Shown here piece by piece: positions 18,780-29,490 of a stretch of DNA of 64,000 bases (the first letter of the stretch is position 1; the number at the start of each line of letters is the position of its first letter). Below the pieces are notes generated by a model. It searched no databases and had not been told where the DNA came from. It saw nothing but the letters and a program-made list of their open reading frames with translations. The DNA is from Yponomeuta sedellus. Lineage: Eukaryota; Arthropoda; Insecta; Lepidoptera; Yponomeutidae. Where the stretch lies: assembly GCA_934045075.1 (NCBI GenBank), contig OW203732.1:7465001-7529000 (forward strand). Reading direction: 5' to 3'. Both the position numbers and the translations under genes were made by a program.

Positions 18780-19984
18780 CTCTTAAATAAAATTAAAATA
18801 AATGTAAGTACCGTATGTTACCAATAAACCAACTGCGTGGTCCCTGACAAGCCAGAAGTTTGTTTAATTGGTTCTCCATGACTAAAGATTAAGAACCACT
18901 GCCCTAGAGCGATCCTTAGCAAACATTCCCAGTTGTAAGCGAATGTTAATGCATTGTACGTACGGAGCGGTCCTAGGCAAACAACTTGGTATACAAACGA
19001 GGTCGTCCTTTTGCCGTATTCACTTCTGCGGGCGTTGAAATGAATGATAATTAGCAGTAAGCCCGCGGCCACCAGGACAATACCTGTTTATCCATTGTCG
19101 TCAGAGAGAATTATAAAACGGTATAACAAAATGCGCCTCATTTGGAAGTCTTCCCGAGGCTCAGTCAAGGTTTAACCTCATTTACTTCGTGTCAACGTGA
19201 AATACGGTAATGTCTTTCAACGTTTTACTGCCCCGGAGAAAATTCGGGGAGCAGAGATGGAGCAAATTCAAATTGGGACGATTTCTGGAACAATGGGGAA
19301 CTTGCCCCGAAATTAGACTGCGGTGACATTGTATTCACCGTAATTGGTAGATATAGGAAAACAGGGAAAAATATAAAAATTAAGCGACATTTTCGGTTCT
19401 CGTAAAAAAATGGGAAAAATTAAGTTGCTTCTATAATAAAAATCGTCTTCCTATTTTTCGTCGACCTTTTCTATAATAAATGGGAAAATCAAGCTGCTTC
19501 AATTATAAAATACTTTTTTGATTTTGTTACCTATTTCATTTAGTTCTAAACATTTTCTAGTAAATGTACTCGCATATTTTACGAGACGACTCTAATATTG
19601 ATAAATGCTAGCGACGTCATTATTTAAGCCCGATTTGTGACGCGCTTTTATATCTCATGACTAAAACTACTTTTCGACCGGTTACATCATCAAAAGTAGT
19701 GGTCGCAGACGAAAAAAAAATTACCATGAATATATATATATATCTTTTAATATAGCCTCTCCAATAAGATTAAAATCTTTTTTTATGCAAGTTTTCCATT
19801 CCTTCATCGCAGGAGCAATGTCGGGATGCAGTCGCGTTTGCAAATGATTATTTGATATTTCGTACGTGAGCAAGGGAAGTATTTGATCTCTGCGGATGCA
19901 AAGACGGCCATTATTTTCAACTTTATTGTCTTTGGCTTAGAAGTCAATTATTGTCTTTGGCTTAGAAGTCAAAACAAATGAACT
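18780..19984. other. No gene; local imperfect direct repeat near 19400-19510
   Basis: ATGGGAAAAATTAAGTTGCT (about 19409) is followed by ATGGGAAAATCAAGCTGCTT (about 19480) within similar flanks, a diverged tandem copy of roughly 70 bases. A (TA)n run lies at 19730-19744. Nothing else recognised. Confidence 0.4.
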
Positions 19985-20410
19985 CTCGATAAGATATATT
20001 CTTTATTGTACACCACGAAAAAATAAACATATTGTATGGAATGCGTTACTTTGCGGAAAAACATAATAGCATTAAAATGTGAAAATTACATTTCACTTGC
20101 ACTTGTGAGCCTGAGGATGCCTCGTGTAAGAGGCGAAACGCGTCGCGTATTTCCTCACTCAAGTATTGGCGTCGGTGGCGGTGTGTTCGTGTCTTGCTTC
20201 TTCTTGAAAAAGTGGGAGGGAGGGCGGTGCATTAACTAACCGCATGGTGATTGTGGAATTTTTGGCGGAATTTCGCAAAGTAATTTTCACATTTTAAAAT
20301 AAACATAAAGAACTACAAAGATACTGTCAATTGGCGGCCTTATTGCTTAGAGCAATTTCTTCCAGACGACCGACGATGGAAAGTTGCTGAAGGAAAAGTG
20401 AGACTGGTAT
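19985..20410 (-). mobile_element. LINE 3' tail (family T) interrupted by repeat E
   Basis: Minus-strand T-tail: the left part has AAGATATATTCTTTATTGTA, the right part ATTGGCGGCCTTATTGC and CAATTTCTTCCAGACGACC. Repeat E splits it. Confidence 0.75.
20031..20296 (+). mobile_element. Repeat E with 10-bp target duplication
   Basis: AAATAAACAT flanks both ends (20021-20030 and 20297-20306), and the T-tail reads through when E is removed. Ends carry subterminal inverted TTAAAATGTGAAAATTAC. Inside is GCCTGAGGATGCC...GAGGCGAAACGCGTCG. Related pieces are at 28789-28842 and 32037-32210. The 67-codon frame is not supported as a gene. Confidence 0.7.
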
Positions 20411-20517
20411 TTGGTGCAAATATGAGTATTGATATACATACTTACACTTAATAGCAAATATACGAACATAAACCATACAAACTTACATACATAAAATAAA
20501 TATAACATAACATAAAC

Positions 20518-20870
20518 TCACGCCTATATGCCAGAGGGGTAGGCAAAAACCAGGAACTGCCACTTGCCACGATCCTGAAAGATCACATTCGCTTCATCAA
20601 CGTTCATAAGTCGTTGTATGCACGCACGCCGGTTCCGGGTACTTTTTATCTTCCCTTTCGCTAATACATCCCCTATACCCGCCTGGGACATCCTTTCCAC
20701 TCACATTCGCAATATATATTTGTTTCGTCAATCTTTCTTCCTTCATCCTCTCCACATGTCCAAATTGGGTTTGGTTCACTGCCCACATTCACTCGTCCAT
20801 ACTTGCGACAGTGGAATACGGCGGAGCAGACTCTCCTAATGTTGCCTCTAAATCGCAATGAATCTCTTGG
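20518..20870 (-). pseudogene. RTE-like LINE reverse transcriptase C-terminal remnant
   Basis: Minus-strand frames read FGHVERMKEERLTKQIYIAN (the conserved GHVERM...R.TK.IY block), then CVHTTTYER, and in another frame a DEANVIFQDRGKWQFLV-type end followed by AYPSGI. These are the last parts of RTE-clade ORF2. Several frameshifts; not functional. Confidence 0.7.
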
Positions 20871-20895
20871 GTCGCAATTTTTTTTAAACAAAGGT

Positions 20896-21880
20896 AGGGT
20901 AACACGTACCATTGTTGGCACCCCCCCAATGATTGGCCCTTTGGACTTTGAGCGCTATTATTAAGGGATTACCAGGTTAGAAAACGTTACAAATATTTTT
21001 AATAAATCTACCATTTCGTTGGTAGCCACGTGAACTTAGTAGTTTTTACATAAAACTATACTGGCAACTCTGTTAAAAAGTTCTTTTTGACATGTCTCAT
21101 TCCGTTGGAAATTGTTCAAATTCTTACGAATGTGGACTAAGAACAGGCAAGTTTTTCCGCCTATAGCTTGGTCCATATGAATGCTAGAAATTAAAAATTA
21201 TGTTTTCTTTGGTTAAAAATGGGTGTGAAATGCTATTTATATTGTATAATAATCCGTAAAAACAATTTTTTTGGGAGCCAATCAATGTAACCGAAGTTTT
21301 CTATGAAGGTTCAGTTGATTGCCATGGGGGCCAATCATTAAAAAAATGGGTTAAGAATTTACTTCTGCATTTTATACCTTAATCAATTGCGACTTTAGAG
21401 TTGTTTTGAAATATGCACTTAAAATTGTAATCAACCTTCTGTAGACAAATGGTGGCACTGCCAATCATTGTACTTTTTTCGTCATTGGCACTGCTAATTA
21501 TTGTGATCCACCAGGGGCCAATGAATGTACCTTTACTTATTTCTCTAATTTCCCTCCCATCACTATTACGTATCGGAGTACATTCATTGGCACCTCACAT
21601 GTATAATGAATGGCATGCCAATCATTGTTCTTTAACTAGTGCCATTGAATGTACTGACAAGGGCCAATGACTGTGCTTTTGGGTCATTTTCCACGGTTTT
21701 GGAGATTTATGTACGAAAATCAATGTTTTGTTGGTTAGATCAGGTTTAATATAGATTTTAGAGCCATACATAATTAAAATAAACCAATTCATGATCAGTT
21801 TGATGACTAACTACAAAGATATCGAATCTCAAATTTGACAATTCCCTTAAAGTGCCAATCATTGTACTTTCTCCCTATTT
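20896..21880. mobile_element. Block with about 12 copies of a CCAATCATTGTAC-like motif (possible unknown DNA transposon)
   Basis: The motif TGCCAATCATTGTACTTT (best copies 21459-21475 and 21853-21870) recurs with few changes: 20926-20939 (reverse), 20906-20920 (reverse), 21277-21291, 21330-21339, 21517-21534, 21578-21592 (reverse), 21601-21615 (reverse), 21616-21632, 21640-21655, 21661-21680. The outermost copies point towards each other, with AGGG-containing outer ends, like a terminal inverted repeat. No transposase is visible. No target duplication is certain. Confidence 0.5.
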
Positions 21881-23270
21881 AATAACGGCTCGCACTTCGT
21901 TTTTCTCCATTTTCGAGAACACGTTCCGACACAAAGCAAACAAATTACTACAAAAAAAAAAAAAAAAAAGAGAATTGAAGATTTTTTCTTTATTAATATT
22001 ACAAATAGGTATGTATCTGAGCTATGCCTGCCAGTATTTTTTTTTCTTACCAAGGAGTATATCGTTCTCACAACTTTTTGATCCCCCCTCGTAGCTATAA
22101 TGCGGTAAAATTAAGGTACCTTGGCGATTACTGCAGAAACTTATCCAAGTTGCTTAGGTGCAAATAAGTACTGACGTCCAGGACTACATATTAAACGGGT
22201 CCAATCGCGATTATTTATTAGGTAAAATGTAATTATTATAGTTCCTGATGTTTAATACAAAACTATGTATGAGCTTAACATCAATTAAACAATCCTGAAG
22301 GACTTCTAAATAAGATAACTGGTACATTGTTAGAATAAAACTCTTACAATAAAGAAAAGCCTATAAAAGTTATTTAATGCAGTTTATATAAGTTCTACGT
22401 CAGGGACAAAACATACAAACGGTAGGTAACGAGAAAGTGAAAATATTCGAAATAATATTTTCGAGAGATCAAACGAGACGATATGACTTCTTGAAACTGT
22501 TTATCGGAGAGAGAAAACACGAGTCCGAAATTCAGTAAATTAGGAAAAGACCAAACCTTCGACAGCACAATTTCGTTTGAAAATATACCGATAAGGTGGT
22601 TATTGGAAGTACTAAAATCGGTCATTCTATTACTTTAAGCGTGAAATTACTCCTACTAGGTCAATTATCACTTTACCGAAGCACTTTACCGGCGCCTCAT
22701 TTAACGTCGTATACACTCAGCCCTGAAAGCCTGGGTTTCGTCTATACTATCTATCTACAGGTATACTATCTACCTGTCTTTAGACGATATACTACTGAAG
22801 ATAGATATATTTTATCCGACGAACATGTAAACTTTATAATGATAAGTTGAGTGAAATTGATATTTTCGGTAGCACACTACTCATTCAAAAATTCAGTTAT
22901 TAGGCTGAAAGTTGGCAAAATAATTTGTTAACTGTAATTGTATTGTTGCTTTATTTTGGTTAGTCTTGCATGTTACTTTTTCAGGAATTTAAAAATATAG
23001 TTTTTTTTTTTGTTTTCAAAAATTGTAAATTCGGAAAACTACTATAGGTCTGTTTCTTTATAAGACAATTGTTAATGTTTTTGTAATACTGTTGTTTTTT
23101 GTATTAATAAATAAATAAAAAATGTATATATAGATAGTCACGCAGCCACTATTACGGGAAATATGTATGTGTGAGCAAATCAAACAGTGCCGTGACAAAA
23201 TACGCGAAAAACGGCGTGGGAAACTCGATTAAGTTGTTTTGTTTCATCTATATAACGCCCCAGCGAACAA
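21881..23270. other. No gene recognised
   Basis: An A run at about 21952-21969 may be a retroposon tail, but nothing recognisable precedes it. Small frames here have no protein features. Confidence 0.35.
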
Positions 23271-23277
23271 TTCGACA

Positions 23278-23640
23278 GTGGCGATCATCATCATCACCCA
23301 TAATATCCCCACCGAAGGGCACGGGCATCTTCCCTGAGGAAGGTATAGGCCATACTCCACCACGGGGGCCAAGTCCGGATTGGTGGAGGCTTGCAAGACT
23401 AGTGGCTGGTCTTACTGTCAGAACTTTTCAAGCCGCCCTAAGGCCTCTGACTTGGCTTAACGACTGTCATTTATGGAGACAGCCGGCACCAACTGCTTAG
23501 CGAGCCTTTCGAAGCACGGAATCGCTCGGAAAAATGCCACTAGCTTCAGTCATAGACGGTTACCCATGCACTGAACGCGCCCTGTGTTGCCTAACCTTCG
23601 TGATGTATCAAGATCACTGAGGCAGCCGGGACTACGAACG
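23278..23640 (-). mobile_element. 5S rRNA-derived SINE (family S5), variant
   Basis: Plus strand shows the tail side first (ATCATCATC, CCACGGGGGCCAAGTCCGG, AGTGGCTGGTCTTACTGTC), then the head with ACGGTTACCCATGCACTGAAC, so sense is minus. The head differs from the copies at 46204 and 48587 beyond the GTTGCCTAAC stretch. The ORF here is repeat sequence. Confidence 0.75.
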
Positions 23641-23830
23641 ATTCGTGCCATCGATGTGGTGATGGCTGCCATCAATGATGCTGGCTCCGAAATGGAACAT
23701 CCTCCATACTCTCCAGACCTTGCTCCAAGTGACTCTTATCTATTTCCGAGATTGAAAAAATATCAACGAGGCTAGAAATTCCACAATGAAGACGGATTGA
23801 TCGCGAAGATTTTTTAAGAAAGGAATTATA
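23641..23830 (+). pseudogene. mariner-type transposase C-terminal fragment
   Basis: Translation AAINDAG...MEHPPYSPDLAPSDSYLFP then RLKKYQRG: this is the last catalytic block of mariner transposase (HPPYSPDLAPSD, third Asp of DD34D). A stop replaces the next codon, and KFHNEDGLIAK continues the homologous frame. Fused directly to a SINE. Only about 60 residues remain. Confidence 0.85.
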
Positions 23831-23874
23831 GGTTTAGACTAAGATATTAAATTGATTTATACAACTTTCACGAT

Positions 23875-23998
23875 CTAATCAATGAGGGACGATGCCAATC
23901 AGCGTGAGGAACCAGCGAGTTCGTCACGCGGATTGCCAAATCCTTTCCCTACGATGGTGAATCTCGTTTGTCCTCGATACGCTAGAAAGGATACGCCA
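23875..23998. repeat. Repeat H
   Basis: GCCAATCAGCGTGAGG, TTCGTCACGCGGATTGCCAA, ATCCTTTCCCTACGATGG match 61000-61130. CAATCAGCG and CGCTGATTG form a short hairpin in the second copy. Confidence 0.5.
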
Positions 23999-24069
23999 GG
24001 TAAACCAACCGATACTTTGAAATTAATAGTGAAGGTACCTTATCTCTTTTCGTGATGCGGCCAGATTCT

Positions 24070-24105
24070 GGAGTCATTATTAAAAGCAGATTCAATAATG
24101 ACTCC
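24070..24105. repeat. 12-bp perfect hairpin
   Basis: GGAGTCATTATT (24070-24081) and AATAATGACTCC (24094-24105), 12-base loop. Confidence 0.6.
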
Positions 24106-24269
24106 ATAATTTGCAATTCACGCATTATTCACTAAAAGACTCGTGTAAGTCGCAGTCACAGTAAAGTGAAACATATTCGTTTAGTTATATTTTTGGCTTT
24201 ATTGTCACAATAATAGTTTGAAGATATTTTTTTATATTTTGTGCTGATGGATTTTTAATTTTAAATAAA

Positions 24270-24500
24270 GAATAATAATAATAATAATAATTTTTTTATG
24301 ATTATTTTTTATGTAGCCTATAAACGCCCCAGGGCATACATAAAACACTGGCACTGGCCCTAAGAGAGAGTATTCACTTAATAACCACGCGTGCCTACCC
24401 TGGATTGGCAATTTCAAGCGTTGAGGTATTCGAACGCATTCGACATTCAGGTTTTCTCACGATAATTTCCTTCCTTCAACTGAACATAGAAAGGAAAATT
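24270..24500 (-). mobile_element. ATT run and SINE D portion
   Basis: (AAT)n at about 24272-24290 then TAGCCTATAAACGCCCC, ACGCGTGCCTACCCTGGATT, TTTCAAGCGTTGAGGTATTC and TTTTCTCACGAT on plus; the reverse of 48090-48255. The AAT run is the SINE 3' tail. Confidence 0.65.
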
Positions 24501-24715
24501 GCAGTCTGGAGCGGAAATCAAACCGCCACAAGCATAATCTAACCAACAGAGGGACTTTCTATTTATGACGTCCACGTAACACGCATGCACAAAGAAAACC
24601 TCGTATTAAAACGATTTGCCCAAGTAATTTACGTAAGCACGACACTTTATTGACGTAATTTACTTATCATCGAAAATTTCTAATCAAAGCTTTCGTATTG
24701 TAGACGACTCTAAGG

Positions 24716-25092
24716 GCCAGTTTCTGAATTGAAAAATTCGCTAAGTAAATACTTCACTGAACTAAAACTGAACTAAAACTTTCGTAAACACAACACATTG
24801 TAGACTTTTAGTCCGGATCTACTTACGGGTGTTGTTATATCGGAAGAGTCCCACTAGGTTTCGCTCCGATTCGCAGAGCTTAATCATGGTGAGCAGAGAC
24901 GGAGCTCGCGTCTCCGGTTGCTCGTCTCACACTGCGGGCAAGCCTGTTCGGACCTCCGATACAACAACACCCGTAAGTAGATCCGGACTAAAAGTCTAAC
25001 TGTAGTGCTGTCTCTTTGGATTTCTTAGAAAAGAGCATGACAGCACGTTACTTAAGTGTTTACTTAGTAAAATTCTCAATTCAGAAACCCCT
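24716..25092. mobile_element. MITE O with MITE P nested inside
   Basis: Outer ends AGTTTCTGAATTGAAAAATT and (right) AATTCTCAATTCAGAAACCC are inverted. The same element, uninterrupted and about 140 bp, lies at 38628-38765. The interruption is 24803-24996. Confidence 0.8.
24803..24996. mobile_element. MITE P, 194 bp, 42-bp terminal inverted repeats, TA target
   Basis: Ends GACTTTTAGTCCGGATCTAC match inverted with 41 of 42 bases, flanked by TA on both sides (24801-24802, 24997-24998). The interior is GC-richer. Young copy by arm identity. Confidence 0.88.
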
Positions 25093-25099
25093 ATACATA

Positions 25100-25640
25100 T
25101 CGAGCTACACCTACAATTAGTAGTTTGTTTATTAGATTATCTATCACCGGAGCACATCCAGACCGAAGCACTAATTTAATAACCTCTCAACGAGGAAACT
25201 AAACAGGTTACCTAAGAGCCCGCAAACTTGTCCAGAATCTTAAAAAGCGAGTTAATAAATCAAGCCGTCACTAGTTACTTAGCAAAAGTCGGGAAAAATT
25301 GTAGATTTTTTGGTGGTCTATCTATAACATAAAAGTGTTAGAATCTGAGGACCTCCAGCCGTGGTCTCTCGGCTGGAGGTCCTAGAGTCGTTGCGCTTAA
25401 ACCGCATATTTTGATCTCATTTTTTAAATAAAAGAATTCAGTTACGAGTGTGAGACAATTTACAATATCTCAGAGTTTTTGGGTTTTCATTCATTTGTGT
25501 TAGGTATAAAGGAATATTTTTCACTTTATGCGATGAATACCAAATTATTAAGATTGGCTATGAGTATTTTTGCTATGAGTTTCAAAAGGCTTTGTTAGCC
25601 AATCCTTTGACAGAGAATTTGACAAAACTATACTCGCAGG
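25100..25640. other. No gene; one GC-rich hairpin
   Basis: Holds the 14-bp perfect stem 25348-25361 / 25370-25383 (AGGACCTCCAGCCG) with an 8-base loop. Otherwise unassigned. Confidence 0.5.
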
Positions 25641-25644
25641 AAGG

Positions 25645-25770
25645 TAAGGCCATACTCCACAACGGGGGCCAATTCCGGTTGGTGAAGGATTACGAGACAG
25701 ACGTAAGACCTCTGACATGGCTTAACGACTGCCATTACATGACAACCGGCACCAACGGCTTAGCGGCTTA
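25645..25770 (-). mobile_element. SINE S5 fragment
   Basis: AGGAAGGTAAGGCCATACTC, CTGACATGGCTTAACGACTG, GGCACCAACGGCTTAGCGG; several short deletions. Confidence 0.7.
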
Positions 25771-26594
25771 GTTAATATATTTTTTAAATTAATTAAATAT
25801 TTGTTAAAATAAATTAATGCTCTGTGACTTATGATAAGATAATTTGTGGAATGATACAAAATGACTGGCTTATGTATTTCTCTTCATGAATCCTCTGATT
25901 TGGGTTAGATTTTTTGGTACTCCTACGTGTGAACGTTTGCAAAAAATAAAAAAAGCTTGTGAAAATATGTTCCCAATATCTTTTAATTTTTTACTTATAT
26001 GCTGAAAAGTTGCTGGAATAGAAAGATGACCGAGTAGATTTTATAAGTCCGTAAAAACATTTTATTATGTTTATTTATAAATGTAATTTAATAAAAGATA
26101 AAAGCAATACAAAATGAGAACATTGTAAATGTGCTTTGCCATATCAATGAGCACGACCTGCACCAAATAGTGTAAAAAAAAGTGTAATTATTCCAGACGA
26201 CATTGAAACACCGTTATCCACAAAATACGATCGACTTTTCTACAAAAGTTTTAATCTTGAACTACTGTCTACTGTAAATGAAATATTTTAATAAAACATA
26301 GAAGCAAACAATGAGGCACAACTGGCAACCCCTCCTCAGTTGAAGTGAGATGTAGGAGCAAGCAACTACTCTCTGACATATTTTTAAATTTACTCCGTCA
26401 GCAGACGACCAACTCGTTGCTTCGACTTTATACTTACTTATCTTATTACGAGAGGCAAAGAAATCGTGGTCAGGTCCGCAAAAAAATTGTAAAGAGAAAA
26501 TTCAGTAGAACTAACCAAATCTATCCCAAAATATATCCGATTAGAACTCAAATTATACTTCGAACTTTATGATAGGATTGGTGGTAATATGAGT
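25771..26594. other. No gene recognised
   Basis: The 75-codon frame at 26345-26572 has no family features. Confidence 0.35.
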
Positions 26595-27190
26595 TTGAGA
26601 ATTTAAGATAAGATAAGAATATTCCTTATTGTATACCGGAAAATTGATACAGAAAGCAGATACAGAAGATAAGATACAATTGGCAGCCTTATTGCTAATA
26701 GCAGTTTCTTCCAGGCAACCTCAAATCGGAGAATTTCACATTTCTTTTGATTTTTTGATTTCTTTTGATTTCTATTGTAAAAACAAAATATCATCATCAT
26801 AGGCCTTTGCGTCCATTCATTTAATAAACTAAATGCGGAAATCTTAGGTCCAACCAACTAACTGGCATATCACCAGAATGACACCCCAAATCAAATCTTT
26901 TACTTTTTTATTTATCGGCAAGCTTTTCTTAACATATTTTTTGTAATAAACTTACACAATCTACACAACCGACAGTAAGATAAGATTATTCTTTATTGTA
27001 CACCAGAGCACATCTTATAAAATATGTAAAGATACAGAGTACCATTGGCGGCCTTGTTACTAAGAGCAACTTCTTCGAGACAACCTTATGACGGAAAGTT
27101 TCTGAAGGAAATAAGAGACGGGTAGTTGGTGCAAATATGAATACATTAATATACTATATAAATAACAATAGATCCAGAAACAGTTACATA
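26595..27190 (-). mobile_element. Two LINE 3' tails (family T)
   Basis: 26600-26720: AAGATAAGAATATTCCTTAT, GCAGCCTTATTGC, GCAGTTTCTTCCAGGC. 26975-27190: AAGATAAGATTATTCTTTAT, ATTGGCGGCCTTGTTAC, TTCTGAAGGAAATAAGAGAC. Both minus; the sequence between is unassigned. Confidence 0.75.
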
Positions 27191-27825
27191 TATAGTTAGT
27201 TAGTTTGTCCTGTAGTTTCCGCTCTTAGCCTCATAGTTGGGCCATTGTACGTAACAAATATAGTTATTATATACATCCTTTATAATAACAATCTACGCAA
27301 GGAGGAAATAAAGACATTATTGTCTACCTGTATGAATCGATAGTACTTTCTGAATCTCAATCATAAGATGGGTTTACAAGTTGCTGAAAACAAAGCGCTT
27401 AAGCGCTTAAATGGCACTCATAAACTTTCAATAAACAGGTTATTTCCCGCTGAACCCAAAAGATCTTTCGTCATGGCAACATGGCCTGCATCTCAAGACC
27501 CATCTCGGCGGGAGATGCATTAGTTCGATTGCATTTCGTATTCGATCCGATCGCAGCCCGACATCGGCTGAGTGGCTCGAACAGATTTGGTACCACGTTG
27601 AGAAGGATACAGAAGCTCTCGTGGTTAAGTAAAACTCAAGTTGTCTAAGTACCTACCTACTCTAAATATACGAATTAATTATCTATGCGTAATTCATTAA
27701 TAATGAAATAAATACGCATGACATATAACATTATCAACATAGAGTAAAGTATATAAATGTAATTGTATTTGTTAACAAGCAAATAAAGGTTATTTTTATT
27801 TAATGCGCAATTCCTGAAAAGTCGT
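27191..27825. other. No gene recognised
   Basis: Begins with a short piece (TAGTTTCCGCTCTTAGCCTC) shared with 6165 and 36600. Rest unassigned. Confidence 0.35.
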
Positions 27826-28052
27826 TTATAATTTGTTTTATGCCACACCCGGCAATAAAGTGGCTATTTCCGCACGCTGCGCGTACGGAAATAGCCGCTT
27901 TCTGGCCAAGTGTAGACATAAAAAGATGTACACAACACGGGAGGTAATAAAGAAAGCTCTCGATCGCATATTTACGTCCCTCGCTTGCAGCTCGGGCCGC
28001 AAACTTCTGCGATCTCGGCCTTTCTTTGTATTACCACCCTAGTTGTGTAATG
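27826..28052 (+). mobile_element. Repeat G, hairpin-bearing, first copy
   Basis: Carries two nested stems: GGCTATTTCCG / CGGAAATAGCC, and GGTAATAAAGAAAG / CTTTCTTTGTATTACC with CpG-rich sequence between (CTCGATCGCATATTTACG, TCTGCGATCTCGG). About 165 bases from GCCGCTTTCTGGCCAAGTG to TGTGTAATGTACTA are identical to the inverted copy at 57225-57450. A shared 60+ codon frame exists only because the DNA is identical. Confidence 0.75.
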
Positions 28053-28209
28053 TACTATTACAAGAATTATTTATAATTGTCACGGGACAAAAAAATAGTA
28101 TTATTATTGTTGTTATGTGAGTTATTTCACAGATATTTGAGTAATTTTATTTAAGTCGCACTTAACCCGCTCTACCAATGTCACATTCCAATTACTCATT
28201 GTCCTACGT

Positions 28210-28440
28210 AGAGAAATATCATCATCATCATCAATTCATTATGTCCCCACTGAGGGGCACGAGTCTCTTCCCGAAGGTATAGGCCATACTCCACCACGGG
28301 GGCCAAGTCCGGCTTGGTGGAGGCTTGCAAGACTAGTGGCTGGTCTTACTGTCAGAAGTTTTCAAGCCGCCCTAAGGCCTCTGACTTCGCTTAACGACTG
28401 CCGTCTATCGACGACAGCCGGCACCAACTACTTACGGTCC
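28210..28440 (-). mobile_element. SINE S5, 3' part
   Basis: (ATC)n-type run (tail) at 28210-28222, then CCACTGAGGGGCACGAG, CCACCACGGGGGCCAAGTCC and GCCGGCACCAAC; 5S-like head missing. Confidence 0.75.
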
Positions 28441-28788
28441 TTGCGTATAAGTAAGTAAAGTAATGCCTTAAGACCATGTCGAGAAGAAAACTCTTCAATC
28501 TTAGTTTGAGCCAAGTTCCTCATTCACGCCGATATGTCCTTCTACTTGAAGCAATTCAGTAGCACGTAGATTACCTACGTTCCTAAGTATCTTTCGCAGC
28601 TATCAGATCGAGAAGAGTGTCTCGTAGCTCAGATTAGAATCTAACACACGGTACGTACCCACAGTCTACAGCAAATAGCTATTTCTAGAAGAAAGTTTTT
28701 AACCTGGACCGTTCTTTCAACCTGGGCGCCAATTCTCACTTAGCAAATAATTCGTATACGACTCTTCATGCTTATGACTTGAATTCTA
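28441..28788. other. No recognised feature
   Basis: No repeat match noted. Confidence 0.35.
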
Positions 28789-28842
28789 TTGCATGGAGTC
28801 AATCACTTTGCGGAAATCTGCATTAAAATGAGAAAATTACTT
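28789..28842 (+). mobile_element. Repeat E end fragment
   Basis: ATTGCATGGAGTCAATCACT then TTTGCGGAAA and ATTAAAATGAGAAAATTAC match 20031-20089, and are cut by repeat X. Confidence 0.55.
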
Positions 28843-29391
28843 TTTAATACAGTTGCTCAAAAAGTGGCGTATTACAGGGACGTATAGCGTGCGGGATGTG
28901 GGCTATTACACACTCGTCCTTTTTTTTTACCTTTCCCGCACTCGTGCCTTTTCTTTCCCAACTGTCAAAATAATGTCTATTAAAAAAAAAAACCAACCAT
29001 GAAGTTTTTACTAAAAAAAATCATAGAAGTTTTTATGAGCTACTAATTTGTTTCAATATCAGATTTAATGATTTGATTGAATGAGTTAAGTTAGGTTTCA
29101 TTTCATTTCATCTCATTAAATTTCATTTTCATTTCATATCAATAAAAAAAAAACTACTGAAGACTTGGCTGTATGGGCATAGTTCCCTTTGCCTACTAGA
29201 ATGGGTGAAGAAAAAAAATCTCTGTTTATATTTTTTTACGGTTGACGCCTCAGAACACAAAAATAAGGAGAAGTGCCTTGTGGGCGTGGCACTGTCGCCC
29301 AACGTTAGCCCATTTGGGCTAACCTCTGCGAAACTTTAAAATATGGCCGTCAATCGCTTCGCGCCAGCCGTCGTAGTAACATCTGAGAAAA

Positions 29392-29490
29392 ATGCCTAAT
29401 TGCGCAGTGATTACCTGCAGAAATCGCTGTGATACATGCTATTCAAAAACAGGGGAGTGTCTTTTCACCGGTTAACCTATTTTACTCACT
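29392..29490 (+). pseudogene. THAP-like domain remnant (P-type transposase start)
   Basis: ATG at 29392 gives MPNCAVITCRNRCDTC, the N-terminal C-x4-C / CRNR pattern of THAP zinc domains. A stop occurs at 29473. One frame over, SFHRL, which would be the conserved FHRFP-like block, appears at about 29460-29474, so a frameshift lies between. THAP domains bind DNA at the N-terminus of P transposases. The rest of a transposase cannot be followed. Confidence 0.5.
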
